A stretch of 52,732 bases of DNA from a bacterium CG_4_9_14_3_um_filter_65_15 (GTDB lineage Bacteria; Krumholzibacteriota; Krumholzibacteriia; LZORAL124-64-63), in assembly GCA_002790835.1 (NCBI GenBank), contig PFVX01000026.1:1-52732 (forward strand), in the 5' to 3' direction. Below, one piece after another: positions 8,892-17,490 of the stretch (within the stretch, counting starts at the first letter, position 1; every line of letters starts with the position of its first letter). The notes under the pieces were generated by a model. It was not told where the DNA came from and ran no database searches. It was given only the letters and a program-made list of their open reading frames with translations. A program made the position numbers and the translations under genes.

Positions 8892-10124
8892 ATGACAAGA
8901 ACAAAATCCGAGATTTCTACCGGCTTCGATCGGTTTCGCCTTCATCCGTCCTTGATGCGCGGGATCGAGGCTTTAGGCTTCACGAACCCCCGCTCCATCC
9001 AGGATGAGACCATTCCCGCCGGACTGGCGGGCCGCGACGTGCTGGGCCTGGCCCAGACGGGCACGGGCAAGACCGCGGCGTTCGCGCTGCCCCTGCTGCA
9101 ACGCATCCTGGAACAACCCGGCAGCGGGCCGCGGGCACTCGTGCTGGCGCCCACGCGGGAGCTCGCCAACCAGATCGCGGCCGAGATCCGCGCGCTGTCC
9201 AAGTTCACCCGCATCAAGGGTGTCACCATCTACGGCGGGGTTTCGGCGTACGGCCAGGCCAGCGCCCTGCGGGGTCGTCCCGAGATCGTCGTCGGTTGCC
9301 CCGGTCGCGTGCTCGACCTGCTCCAACAGAATATCCTGAAGCTGGACCGCATCGAGACCCTCGTGCTGGACGAGGCCGACCACATGTTCGACATGGGATT
9401 CTTGCCGGACATCCGGGAGATCATCGCGGCGTTGCCCAAGGTCAGGCAGAACCTGCTCTTCTCGGCCACCATGCCGCGGGAGATCCGTCATCTGGCCGAC
9501 AAGATGCTGATCGATCCCCAGGTCGTCGAGCTGGCTGATTCCGCTCCGGCGGCGACCATCGACCACGATCTGGTCCTGGTCTCCGAGGGGGACAAGAAGG
9601 ACCTGCTGGAGCGCCTGCTGGCCGGCGATGATTGCCGCACGGCCATCGTTTTTACCCGCACCAAGCACCGGGCGCGTCGTCTGGCTGAGCAGCTCAGCAA
9701 GAGCGGCCACCGGGCCGTGGGTCTGCAGGGCAACATGTCCCAGGCCAAGCGTGATCTGGCCATGCAGGGATTCCGCACCAACCGGTTCGACATCTTGGTC
9801 GCCACGGACATCGCCGCGCGGGGTATTGACGTCAGCAACGTTTCGTACGTGATCAATTTCGACGTGCCGAACACGCCGGAAGCCTACACTCACCGCATCG
9901 GGCGCACGGGCCGCGCCGAGACCGCAGGCGCCGCGTGCACCTTCGTGACCGGTTCGGACCACGCCTGGTTGCGGGCCACCGAGCGAATGATCGGCGAGTC
10001 GATCCGGCGGCGCCAGGTCGATGGCTTCTTTGCCGATACCGAGGTTGCGCCCGCCCGGTCGCGCCGTCCCTTCCGCGGTCGTCCGCCGCGCAGTGGACGT
10101 TCCGATTCCCGGCAACGGCGGTAA
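8892..10124 (+). CDS. DEAD-box ATP-dependent RNA helicase
   Basis: This helicase unwinds short RNA duplexes using ATP; relatives act in ribosome assembly, mRNA decay and cold adaptation. The 410-aa product has the full motif set: Q-motif phenylalanine region FRLHPSLMRGIEALGFTNP, AQTGTGKT (Walker A), PTRELANQ, GGV, DEAD, SAT, ARGIDVSNVSYVINFD and HRIGRTGR. A short basic tail (RSRRPFRGRPPRSGRS) follows. This is the RhlE-like core length without a long extension. ATG 8892 was chosen over in-frame upstream starts because it fits the family N-terminus. The stop lies 8 nt before the desaturase start, so the two are probably co-transcribed. Confidence 0.93.
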   Translation: MTRTKSEISTGFDRFRLHPSLMRGIEALGFTNPRSIQDETIPAGLAGRDVLGLAQTGTGKTAAFALPLLQRILEQPGSGPRALVLAPTRELANQIAAEIRALSKFTRIKGVTIYGGVSAYGQASALRGRPEIVVGCPGRVLDLLQQNILKLDRIETLVLDEADHMFDMGFLPDIREIIAALPKVRQNLLFSATMPREIRHLADKMLIDPQVVELADSAPAATIDHDLVLVSEGDKKDLLERLLAGDDCRTAIVFTRTKHRARRLAEQLSKSGHRAVGLQGNMSQAKRDLAMQGFRTNRFDILVATDIAARGIDVSNVSYVINFDVPNTPEAYTHRIGRTGRAETAGAACTFVTGSDHAWLRATERMIGESIRRRQVDGFFADTEVAPARSRRPFRGRPPRSGRSDSRQRR

Positions 10125-10132
10125 GGGGCTTC

Positions 10133-11161
10133 ATGTCGAATCTGGTGTCCACAAAAGGTATCGGCCGGCCGGATTGGATCCGGTCGGTCGCCGAATTCAA
10201 CCGGTCCGATACCCGCAAGGCCGTCTGGCAGCTGATCAACACCGTGGTGCCCTATCTGGCGGCCATGGGACTGATGGTCTTCAGCGTCCTGCGCGGGTGG
10301 CCGTACCCGGTGACCCTCGCCCTGGCGGTGCCGGCGGCGGGACTGGCCATCCGGCTCTTCATCCTGTTCCACGACTGCTGCCACGATTCGTTTTTCACCT
10401 CCCGGCGGGCCAACCGCATCATGGGGTACATCACGGGGATTTTGACCTTCACCCCGTACGACTCCTGGCGCAACGCCCACAATACCCACCATGCGACCGC
10501 CGGCAACCTCGACAGCCGCGGCACGGGTGACGTCTGGACCATGACGGTGAGCGAATATCTGGCCTCGTCGCGCCTGAAGCGGCTGGGCTACCGACTGGTG
10601 CGCAACCCGTTCTTCCTGCTGCTGGTGGTGCCGTTCTGGCTGTCGATGATCGCCTACCGCATTCCCCAGCGGAATGGGGGGCCGAATGCCGCGGCCAGCG
10701 TGTGGATCACCAACCTGGGGCTGGCTGTGATCTTCGGCGTCGCCGCGTTGACGGTGGGCTGGCAGACCTATGTGCTGGTGCAGGTGCCGGTGGTTCTTCT
10801 GGCCTGGTCCGCGGGAGTCTGGCTCTTCTATGTCCAGCACCAGCACGAGGACGCCTACTGGGAGGCGGAGGACCGCTGCGACCCCCTGAAGGCGGCGTTG
10901 CAGGGCAGTTCCTACTACAAGCTGCCGCGGGTGCTGCAGTGGGTCAGCGGCAACATCGGCCTGCACCATATCCATCACCTGAGGCCCCGCATCCCCAACT
11001 ACCACCTGCAGCGGTGCCAGGACGCGGTCCCGGCCCTGCAGAAGGTCCGCCCGCTGACCCTGCGCCGGAGTCTGAAGTCGGTGGCCATGAACCTGTGGGA
11101 TGAGGAGACGAGACAGATGGTCAGCTTCGGCGCCATCGGAAGCCGGGCCCGGACCGGCTGA
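10133..11161 (+). CDS. Membrane fatty acid desaturase
   Basis: The enzyme is a di-iron, oxygen-dependent desaturase that introduces a double bond into acyl chains of membrane lipids. The 342-aa product shows the three histidine boxes: HDCCH (H80-H84), HNTHH (H116-H120) and HHIHH near residue 280. Hydrophobic pairs lie at about 35-75 and 195-235. This layout matches DesA/omega-6-type enzymes, but the bond position cannot be read from sequence. The start ATG 10133 has AAGGGG upstream. It follows the DEAD-box helicase by 8 nt. Coupling of a helicase and a desaturase suggests a shared low-temperature response. Confidence 0.92.
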   Translation: MSNLVSTKGIGRPDWIRSVAEFNRSDTRKAVWQLINTVVPYLAAMGLMVFSVLRGWPYPVTLALAVPAAGLAIRLFILFHDCCHDSFFTSRRANRIMGYITGILTFTPYDSWRNAHNTHHATAGNLDSRGTGDVWTMTVSEYLASSRLKRLGYRLVRNPFFLLLVVPFWLSMIAYRIPQRNGGPNAAASVWITNLGLAVIFGVAALTVGWQTYVLVQVPVVLLAWSAGVWLFYVQHQHEDAYWEAEDRCDPLKAALQGSSYYKLPRVLQWVSGNIGLHHIHHLRPRIPNYHLQRCQDAVPALQKVRPLTLRRSLKSVAMNLWDEETRQMVSFGAIGSRARTG

Positions 11162-11210
11162 CACGGAATTTTGACCGCGGGAGGGTGCGCCTTCTTGCCG
11201 GTCGTTGAGT

Positions 11211-11331
11211 TTCCCCGATTGTCGGGGAATTCGGTTCGGGGCCACCGTGGCTACCGAACCCGGAGAAGCTCCGAATATCATGCCGGAAATAGCCGGCGAT
11301 GCGAGGGGCTTGGTTTAGCCGGTAAGCCGGC
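11211..11331 (+). promoter_or_regulatory. Five-hairpin leader of the RRM gene
   Basis: Five consecutive inverted repeats fill this stretch. They are 11211-11218/11222-11229 (8 bp, 3-nt loop), 11233-11239/11254-11260 (7 bp, with inner GCCA/TGGC), 11261-11265/11269-11273, 11282-11286/11293-11297 and 11318-11322/11327-11331. The last ends 4 nt before the GGAG at 11336 that serves the TTG start at 11348. Such dense local pairing is unlikely to be chance and points to RNA-level control of the downstream RNA-binding protein, possibly autoregulation or thermosensing. Confidence 0.6.
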
Positions 11332-11347
11332 ACATGGAGAAAAGATC

Positions 11348-11641
11348 TTGAAGAAAATCTACGTGGGCAACCTGCCTTTCACCGCGACCGAGGACGAAAT
11401 CAAAGAGATGTTCGGCCAGCACGGCACGGTCCACTCCGTCGCTCTGATCAATGATCGGGAGACGGGTCGCCCTCGGGGCTTCGGCTTCATCGAGGTGGAC
11501 GACGACGCCCTGCCCGGCATGATCTCGGCCTTGGACGGCAAGGAAGTGGGCGGTCGGGCCCTGCGTGTGAACGAAGCCCAGGATCGTCCCCGCAGTGGCG
11601 GCGGCGGTGGTGGTGGCGGCGGCGGCGGCGGACGCTGGTAA
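11348..11641 (+). CDS. Glycine-tailed RRM RNA-binding protein
   Basis: This is a single RNA recognition motif of about 80 residues with RNP2 (IYVGNL) and RNP1 (RGFGFIEV), then a tail of 12 consecutive glycines before RW. Such small bacterial RRM proteins bind single-stranded RNA; in cyanobacteria, family members with glycine-rich tails are induced by cold. The best start is TTG 11348 (GGAG eight nt upstream, MKKIYVGN). The ATG at 11334 is out of frame and soon meets a stop. It is monocistronic, between a structured leader and a strong terminator. Total length is 97 aa. Confidence 0.9.
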   Translation: MKKIYVGNLPFTATEDEIKEMFGQHGTVHSVALINDRETGRPRGFGFIEVDDDALPGMISALDGKEVGGRALRVNEAQDRPRSGGGGGGGGGGGGRW

Positions 11642-11671
11642 GCGCGCCCAGCCAACCCCTCAGTTGACTGG

Positions 11672-11704
11672 AACCCCCGTCGCTCCTGGAGCGGCGGGGG
11701 TTTT
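11672..11704 (+). terminator. Strong intrinsic terminator after the RRM gene
   Basis: A long GC-rich stem pairs 11672-11684 with 11690-11702 (CCCCC/GGGGG core, small loop) and runs into TTTT at 11701-11704. It lies between the convergent RRM and TauE/SafE genes. Confidence 0.8.
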
Positions 11705-11725
11705 GGGTGTCACGGCCGGTCAGGC

Positions 11726-12367
11726 TCAGGGGGGAGAGGAGGCGGAGGTACGACGCGCCGTCAGGGTGGAACCCGGGTTCGTGTCGGCCAACCGGCCCCT
11801 GCGAGTCGAGCCTTTCCAGCCCAACCAGATGAACAGGGTCGAACCGGTGGCGAACGTCGCGCACCCCAGCGTGAACATCTTCAGGCTGAAGGGCAGGATG
11901 ATGACGGCACCGAGGAACTGGGTCCCGATGCACGCATACAGCAGGCGCCGGATGACGGCGCTCGAACGGTCCCGGATGAACCACGCCCCCAGGGGAGCCC
12001 CGACGACTACGACGGGCACGCACACGTACCAGAACGACCAGGCCTGTGGCTGGATCATCGCCACGGACGCCGCGGTCATGCCGACGGCCTGAATCAGGAG
12101 GGCGAAATCACGGGCGACGGCGGGAGCCACCCCGAACACCAGGGTCAGGACCGGGAACGCCACGGCTCCGCCACCCTCGCTGGTGGCGCCGGCGATAAAG
12201 GACCCGACCACCATGGTCAGGGTCATCATGGGGTAATCCACGAGGAAATCCGCCCAGCGCCCTTGCCCGGTGATCAGGGGCAGCCACCAGCCCCAGATCA
12301 GGACGGCGACAAACCCCACGGGCGAGGTCCGGTTTCCTGCGATCATGGCCCGAATCATTTTGGCCAT
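11726..12367 (-). CDS. TauE/SafE-family membrane protein, apparently half-length
   Basis: The product is a 213-aa membrane protein of the sulfite-exporter/anion permease family. The family signature is clear: MTLTMVVGSFIAGATSEGGGAVAFPVLTLVFGVAPAVARDFALLIQAVGMT. Four or five hydrophobic segments are visible up to residue 185. Relatives usually have two such halves and 250 or more residues; here the second half is missing and the C-terminus (STRRGRLADTNPGSTLTARRTSASSPP) looks non-native. The gene is therefore probably 3'-truncated. The start ATG has GGGAG upstream. It is divergent from arsR-arsM and shares the operator region, which suggests a role in export of an arsenic species or another anion, but that is inference. 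Confidence 0.7.
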   Translation of the reverse strand: MAKMIRAMIAGNRTSPVGFVAVLIWGWWLPLITGQGRWADFLVDYPMMTLTMVVGSFIAGATSEGGGAVAFPVLTLVFGVAPAVARDFALLIQAVGMTAASVAMIQPQAWSFWYVCVPVVVVGAPLGAWFIRDRSSAVIRRLLYACIGTQFLGAVIILPFSLKMFTLGCATFATGSTLFIWLGWKGSTRRGRLADTNPGSTLTARRTSASSPP

Positions 12368-12396
12368 CTGATCTCCCTACTCGTTAAAGAAGACTC

Positions 12397-12423
12397 AATG
12401 TATCGAATTTGAGATTCGTTCAA
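12397..12423 (-). promoter_or_regulatory. Candidate promoter for the TauE/SafE gene
   Basis: On the minus strand TTGAAC (12418-12423) and TACATT (12397-12402) are separated by 15 nt. A CGAAT-TTGAG-ATTCG inverted repeat (12404-12418) fills the spacer and could be a regulator site. The short spacer keeps confidence low. Confidence 0.3.
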
Positions 12424-12454
12424 TCGGGAACCGCGAGAATGGGGGCTGGATTTT

Positions 12455-12486
12455 TATATTGACAAATATCAATATAGTGCTATTCT
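12455..12486 (+). promoter_or_regulatory. ArsR operator and promoter of arsR-arsM
   Basis: A perfect 8-bp inverted repeat, TATATTGA (12455-12462) and TCAATATA (12469-12476), spans a consensus -35 box TTGACA (12459-12464). TATTCT (12481-12486) is the -10, with a 16-nt spacer. ArsR/SmtB repressors bind such AT-rich imperfect palindromes, so binding here would block the promoter until arsenite is present. Transcription would begin at or next to the ATG at 12493. Confidence 0.75.
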
Positions 12487-12492
12487 AACCCT

Positions 12493-12870
12493 ATGGACCT
12501 CAAGAACACCAATCACCCCGTTTCCCGCGCCTGCTGCCAGACGCCGGTTCCCTTGACGGAGGCGGTCAGGGAGTCGGTTGGCGAGCTGGCGCCCATCTGC
12601 AAGGCCCTGGGCGATTCCACGCGCCTGCTCATGGCCGCCGTGCTGGTTGGGGCGGGCCGTCCGCTCTGTGTGTGTGAGCTGGAGACCTACTTCGACCTTT
12701 CCCAACCCACCATCTCCCATCACCTCGCCGTGCTGCGCAAGGCCAAGGTCGTGTGCACCGAACGGCGGGGAACCTGGGTGTATTACGCCATCGATCCCGG
12801 CGCCGTCCAGGGCGTCCGCAATCTCGCGGGCCTCGTCCTGGGAGACTGCTGCCGGGATCCGAAAGGATAA
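12493..12870 (+). CDS. arsR: ArsR-family arsenite-responsive repressor
   Basis: This is a winged-helix repressor that leaves its operator on binding As(III) or Sb(III). The 125-aa product has the ArsR core: KALGDSTRLLMAAVL, CVCELETYFDLSQPTISHHLAVLRKAKVV and GTWVYYAIDP. The CVC pair (C59, C61) at the start of the recognition region is the classical arsenic-binding position; extra cysteine pairs occur at the N-terminus (RACCQ) and C-terminus (GDCCRD). No Shine-Dalgarno precedes ATG 12493, and the -10 box ends 6 nt before it, so the mRNA is probably leaderless. arsM follows after 10 nt. Confidence 0.92.
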   Translation: MDLKNTNHPVSRACCQTPVPLTEAVRESVGELAPICKALGDSTRLLMAAVLVGAGRPLCVCELETYFDLSQPTISHHLAVLRKAKVVCTERRGTWVYYAIDPGAVQGVRNLAGLVLGDCCRDPKG

Positions 12871-12880
12871 GGAGAGAACC

Positions 12881-13720
12881 ATGAACGAACACGACATCAA
12901 GGACATCGTCCGCGAGCGCTACGGCAAAGCCGCCGAGCAGGTGCTGACCGGGAGTCGGGCCTCGTGCTGCGGGGGGTCATCCTGTGGCCCGCTGGGCTCG
13001 GTCGAACCCATCACCCGCGACCTCTACGCGGGCGACCAGCTGGAGGGGTTGCCCCAAAAGGCATTCCTGGCCTCCCTCGGTTGCGGCAATCCCACCGCGC
13101 TGGCCGATCTGAAATCCGGCGAGACCGTTCTGGACCTGGGTTCGGGCGGCGGCATTGACGTGCTGCTGTCCGCCAAGCGGGTGGGACCCACGGGCAAGGC
13201 CATCGGCCTGGACATGACCGACGAGATGCTGTTGGTGGCGCGTCAGAACCAGGCCCGGGCCGGAGCGACCAACGTGGAGTTCCTCAAGGGTTCCATCGAG
13301 GACATTCCGCTACCGGACGAGGCCGTCGACGTGATCATTTCCAACTGCGTCATCAACCTGAGCGGGGACAAGGACCGGGTGTTGCAGGAGGCATTCCGCG
13401 TGCTGAAGCCGGGTGGGCGCTTTGCGGTTTCGGACATCGTGCTGCAACGGGAACTGCCGGCGGATGTGCAGCGGTCGGTGGCTTTGTGGACCGGTTGCGT
13501 GGCCGGCGCCCTGGTCAGGGACGACTATCGCGCCCGCCTGGAAGCAGCCGGATTCACCGAGGTGTCGTTCGAAGTGACGCGAACGTACGCTCGGGAGGCC
13601 GTCATCGAAGTGGCCGGCGGCATGCCCGCGTCCGAAGGAGGACCTTCCGCCGTGCTCGACCATCTCGACGAACTGGACGGCGCCGTGGTCAGTGCGTTTA
13701 TCCGGGCCCGGAAACCCTGA
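12881..13720 (+). CDS. arsM: Arsenite S-adenosylmethionine methyltransferase
   Basis: ArsM transfers methyl groups from SAM to trivalent arsenic, giving methylated and volatile arsenicals. The 279-aa product has the SAM site [20 protein letters not shown] (about 83-102), LDMTDEML, and the three cysteines expected to bind As(III): C68 (SLGCGNP), C156 (ISNCVINL) and C206 (WTGCVAGA). The N-terminus has the cysteine-rich [10 protein letters not shown] found in many bacterial ArsM proteins. The start ATG 12881 has a GGAG that overlaps the arsR stop region, so the two are one operon under the ArsR operator. No arsenate reductase or ArsB/Acr3 pump is nearby. Confidence 0.95.
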   Translation: MNEHDIKDIVRERYGKAAEQVLTGSRASCCGGSSCGPLGSVEPITRDLYAGDQLEGLPQKAFLASLGCGNPTALADLKSGETVLDLGSGGGIDVLLSAKRVGPTGKAIGLDMTDEMLLVARQNQARAGATNVEFLKGSIEDIPLPDEAVDVIISNCVINLSGDKDRVLQEAFRVLKPGGRFAVSDIVLQRELPADVQRSVALWTGCVAGALVRDDYRARLEAAGFTEVSFEVTRTYAREAVIEVAGGMPASEGGPSAVLDHLDELDGAVVSAFIRARKP

Positions 13721-13728
13721 CGAAAAAA

Positions 13729-13754
13729 GGGAGACCCCCGTGTGGGGGTCTCCC
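13729..13754 (-). terminator. Terminator between arsM and the M16 peptidase
   Basis: A perfect 11-bp stem (13729-13739 with 13744-13754) has a GTGT loop. On the minus strand it runs into TTTTTT (complement of 13723-13728), so it ends the M16 transcript well. On the plus strand the U-run is poor, but the stem may also stop arsM transcription. Confidence 0.85.
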
Positions 13755-13777
13755 TTCCGCAATCTCCCTGCGAGGGG

Positions 13778-16472
13778 CTACTTCACCGGCCGGTTTTCCT
13801 CATCCACGAGCGTGGGTGCGGGGAAGCCGGCCTCCTTCAGCTGGGGAACGACCGTTTCCTTGTCGCCGACCAGCACGATCAGCAGCTTGTCCCAGTCGTA
13901 GATACCCGATTGGGCCAGGCCGTTGATTCCGGCCAGGTCCACGCTCGGGAGCGCGGCCAGGTCCTGCCGCAGGGCATCGGTGGACCGACCGTTGCGGACG
14001 AATCCTCCGATCACCTGAGCCGTTTGACCCGTGGTAGCCTGGGCGGTTTCGAGGTCGAAGCGGGTGGTCCGCATGGCCTTCTCCAGTTCCCCGGGAACCA
14101 CGTTCCCGCCGGCCAGGCCGTTGAATTCGTTGCGGAATTCAGCCAGGGCCGGACCGGTGACCTGGGTCTGCACGGCGGATCCGGCGCCGAGCACCCATTG
14201 GGGGCCGTCCTCGATGAAAGAGGATCGCGCCCCGTAGGAGTAACCGTTCTTTTCGCGGATGTTCTGCATCAGTCGGCTGGTGAAGGTGCCGCCGAACAGG
14301 GTGTTCACGCAGCTGCGCAGGGCGCGGTCGGTCTCGTCGGGGGCGCTGACCGGCCGGGCGATGCTGATCACCGTCTGGGGGGCGCCGGGGCGGTCGACCA
14401 GCAGCAGGCCGGGCCGCGGTTCCACGATCGGCTTCAGCGAGGGCACGACATCCGATTTCTTGCCCTTCCAGCCGCGTAACAAGTCATCCAGGGCGGACTT
14501 GATCTGCTCGGGGGTGAAGTCCCCGGCAAACACGAACGAGGCGTGGGCGGGGTCGAACAGGCGGGGCGCCCAGGTGGTCACGTCGTCCCGCGTCAGAGGG
14601 TCCACCGTGGCCTGGAAACCATCCCCGGGGCGTCCGCGAGGATCGGCCGGGCCGAACAGCGCGAGCGAGGTGACGACCTGGGCCAGTTGCCGGGCATCCT
14701 CGCTGCGGGAACTGATCTTGCCCAGGGCCAGGTCCTTCTCCCGATCGAAGTCCTCCTGGGTCAGGTTGGGACTGCTCAAGGCGTCCGCCCAGAGGGACAG
14801 GGTGGGCTTGAGGCGCGAGGTCAGGCCGGAAACGTCCATGGTCATGGAACCGGTGCTGGAAAACGCCCGGACCTGGCCGCCCAGGGCGGAGACGGCGTTG
14901 GCGAAAGCGGTGGCATCGAGGTCGCCCGCTCCCTTGGTCGCCAGGGTGGCGCACAGCGAGGCCAAGCCCGCCTGGTCGCCCGGCAAGAGGGTTTCACCGC
15001 CGCTGATGATCGCCCGGCCGCTGAACAGCCCGGTTCCCGGCATGCTGACCACGTAGAGGGGCTGGCCGTTCTTCAGCTTCATGACGGTGGGCACGGCGGG
15101 GGAAGAGGGCCGCTCGGACAGGTTGTCGGGTCGCTGGTCGAGGTCGGCGTCGGCGACTGCGGCGCCCCCGGGCAGGATGCGCAGGTCGAGGCGACCGTCG
15201 CCCAGAACGTCCTTGCTCCAGGCCATGACCGAAGCGGCGGTGGGGGCCAGACGGCGGGCGAGATCGCGGTCGAAACTGTCGGCCTCGCCGAAGGCTTTCC
15301 GGTAGGAGTTCAACATGTCGGCGCGTCGGCGCAGGCTCTCCTTTTGACGCAGGAAATTGGCCTCGGTGGCGGCCTTGACCCGGTCCAACTCGTCGGCGCC
15401 GGGGCCGTCGGCCTGCAGCCGGGCGATTTCCTCGAGGACGACCTGCTTGATCTGTTCGAGGTCCTGGCCCTCGGCCGCGGTGACCTCGATGTGGAACTCG
15501 GAGCCGAGTTCCTGGCTGCCCTGATAGACGGTGACGTCCTGGGCCAGCTTGTCCTGACGGATCAGGCGCTCGACCAGGCGTCCGGTGGAGCGGTCGGCCA
15601 GCAGGGAGGCGATGACGTCCATGTCGGCGTCACCGTTGCGGAAATGCGGCGGAGAAGGCCAGACCAGGAAGAGCCGGGGATACCGCACCCGGTCGGTGGC
15701 CATGCGGAAAACCTCGCGCTCCAAGACCACCGGCTCGGCGGTGCGGTGCTGGGGCAGGGGGCGGGCCGGCACGGCGCCGAAGGTCTTGTTCACCAGATCC
15801 AGGGCCTCGCCGCGGTCGAAATCGCCGGCCACCACCAGGGTGGCGTTGCCGGGCACGTAGTAGGTGTCGAAGAAGCCCACGACGTCTTCCAGGGTGGCAG
15901 CCTCGAGATCCTCGTGGCTGCCGATGACCGAGTGGTGGTAGGGGTGCCCGGCGGGATAGAGCGCGTCGGGGATAATGATTTCGGCCTTGCCGTAGGGCTG
16001 GTTGTCCACGCCCTGCCTGCGCTTGTTGCGCACGACCTTACGCTGGAGGTCGAGCTTCTCGGTGGTCATGGCTTTGCCCAGCCCTTCGAGGCGGTCGGCG
16101 TCCAGCCACATTAAGGTCGGCAACAGGGAGCTTGGCCCCCAGCTGTAGTAGTTGGTGCGGTCGGTGCTGGTCGAGGCGTTGTTGGGCCCCGCCGCCGCTT
16201 TCCATCATCACGTCGAACTGGTTTCCGGGCACGCGGTCGGTACCCATAAACATGAGGTGCTCGAACAGGTGGGCGAACCCGGAGCGGCCCGGGGCCTCGT
16301 CCTTGGAGCCGACGTGGAACCAGGTGTTGATGGTCACCATGGGCTGGGTGTGGTCCGGGTGCAGGATCACCGTCAGGCCGTTGGGCAGGGTGACGGTTTC
16401 GACGTCGAAGGGTGCGGCGACTGCGGCGGTCGCGACGGCGACAAGCAGCAGAGATAGGATCACGGGACGCAT
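13778..16472 (-). pseudogene. M16-family zinc peptidase, secreted, with one frameshift
   Basis: This is a two-unit pitrilysin-like peptidase of about 897 codons with a signal peptide (MRPVILSLLLVAVATAAVAA). The active N-terminal unit has the inverted zinc motif HLFEH (H68, E71, H72). Two further M16 units follow, including GHPYHHSVIGSHEDLEAATLEDVVGFFDTYYVPGN and, in the C-terminal half, NGYSYGARSSF. Two ORFs cover it: 16472 down to 16038, and 16123 down to 13778. Near 16187, removing one base from the GGGGCCC run restores GGANNASTSTDRTNYYSWGPSSLLPTLMWL in frame. That is the conserved M16 sequence, so an assembly or sequencing indel is as likely as a true mutation. The start ATG has GGAGG upstream. 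Confidence 0.85.
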
Positions 16473-16546
16473 GACAGCCTCCAGGTAAGTGCGGTGGCCT
16501 CCGGGGTGGGTAGAGGCTGCAAATCAGGGCGCGGGGGTATCGGGAC

Positions 16547-16575
16547 ATGATAGGCCAGAAGTAACGCCGTGTCGA
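16547..16575 (-). promoter_or_regulatory. Promoter of the M16 peptidase
   Basis: On the minus strand TCGACA (16570-16575) and TATCAT (16547-16552) are separated by exactly 17 nt, about 75 nt before the start codon. Both boxes are five of six matches to sigma70 consensus. Confidence 0.6.
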
Positions 16576-16654
16576 TTGCCCTTCTCGCCGGGGGCGGACG
16601 GAGCTACATTGAAGCAAACGGCCGGATGCCCACTTCCCCGTCAAGGAGCACGCC

Positions 16655-17467
16655 ATGATCACCGATCCCCAAGCGAAAAGCCAATCCGGAGAATACCTGA
16701 TGGCCTTCGAGGACAGCTGCGATCGGGTGCCCGTGCTCCTGATCCACGGATTTCCCCTCAGCAGTTCCCTGTGGGATTTCCAGGTCGACGACCTGGCGGA
16801 CATCGCCCGGCTGATCGCGCCGGATCTGCGGGGCCACGGACTGTCCGAATCCACGCCGCCGCCCCTGAGTGTCGGGGATTACGCCGACGACTGCGCCCGG
16901 TTGCTCGATCATCTGGGCATGGATGGCCCGGTGGTCGTCGCCGGCTTGTCCATGGGCGGCTACGTCGCCTTCGAGTTCTGTCGCCGCTTCCCCGAGCGGG
17001 TGGGCGGGCTCATCCTGGTTTCCACCCGGGCGGGAACCGATTCCGCAGCCGGGAAGGAAGGCCGGGACAAGGCGGCCGGCGTGGCCATCGCCGGCGGAGC
17101 GGCCGCCATCACCGCCGACATGCTGCCCAAACTTCTGGCGCCCGCGGCCTACGAGGCCGAGCCCGATCTCGTCGAGTTCGTGCGGGAAATGATGCTCGAA
17201 ACCTCCACCGACGGAATCGTGGGCGCCTTGTCCGCCATGCGCGACCGGCCCGACTCCACGCCCGACCTGCCGGCCCTGGAGGTCCCCACCCTGATCCTTC
17301 ACGGGCAGGACGACCAGTTGATCCCCGTCTCCGAAGCCGAGGTGATGCGGGACGGGATCCCCGGCTCCGAGCTGGTGATCGTGCCGGGAGCGGGGCATCT
17401 GCCGAATCTCGAGCAGCCGGACATCTTCAACGATGCGATGCGCGAGTTCCTGGAAGGCTTCTATTGA
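16655..17467 (+). CDS. Alpha/beta hydrolase
   Basis: This 270-aa soluble serine hydrolase has the fold landmarks HGFPLSSSLW (oxyanion loop), GLSMGG with nucleophile S99, an acid in HGQDDQLIP (D219 or D220) and H248 in GAGHLPNLEQP. Family members hydrolyse esters, lactones, epoxides or C-C bonds, and the substrate is not deducible. The N-terminal DLRGHGLSE motif is typical of the 3-oxoadipate enol-lactonase / esterase branch. The start ATG has AAGGAG upstream. The type III polyketide synthase gene follows after 72 nt, so a role in processing its thioester or lactone products is possible. Confidence 0.88.
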   Translation: MITDPQAKSQSGEYLMAFEDSCDRVPVLLIHGFPLSSSLWDFQVDDLADIARLIAPDLRGHGLSESTPPPLSVGDYADDCARLLDHLGMDGPVVVAGLSMGGYVAFEFCRRFPERVGGLILVSTRAGTDSAAGKEGRDKAAGVAIAGGAAAITADMLPKLLAPAAYEAEPDLVEFVREMMLETSTDGIVGALSAMRDRPDSTPDLPALEVPTLILHGQDDQLIPVSEAEVMRDGIPGSELVIVPGAGHLPNLEQPDIFNDAMREFLEGFY

Positions 17468-17490
17468 TCGCTTCGCGGTGGCGCGTGCGG

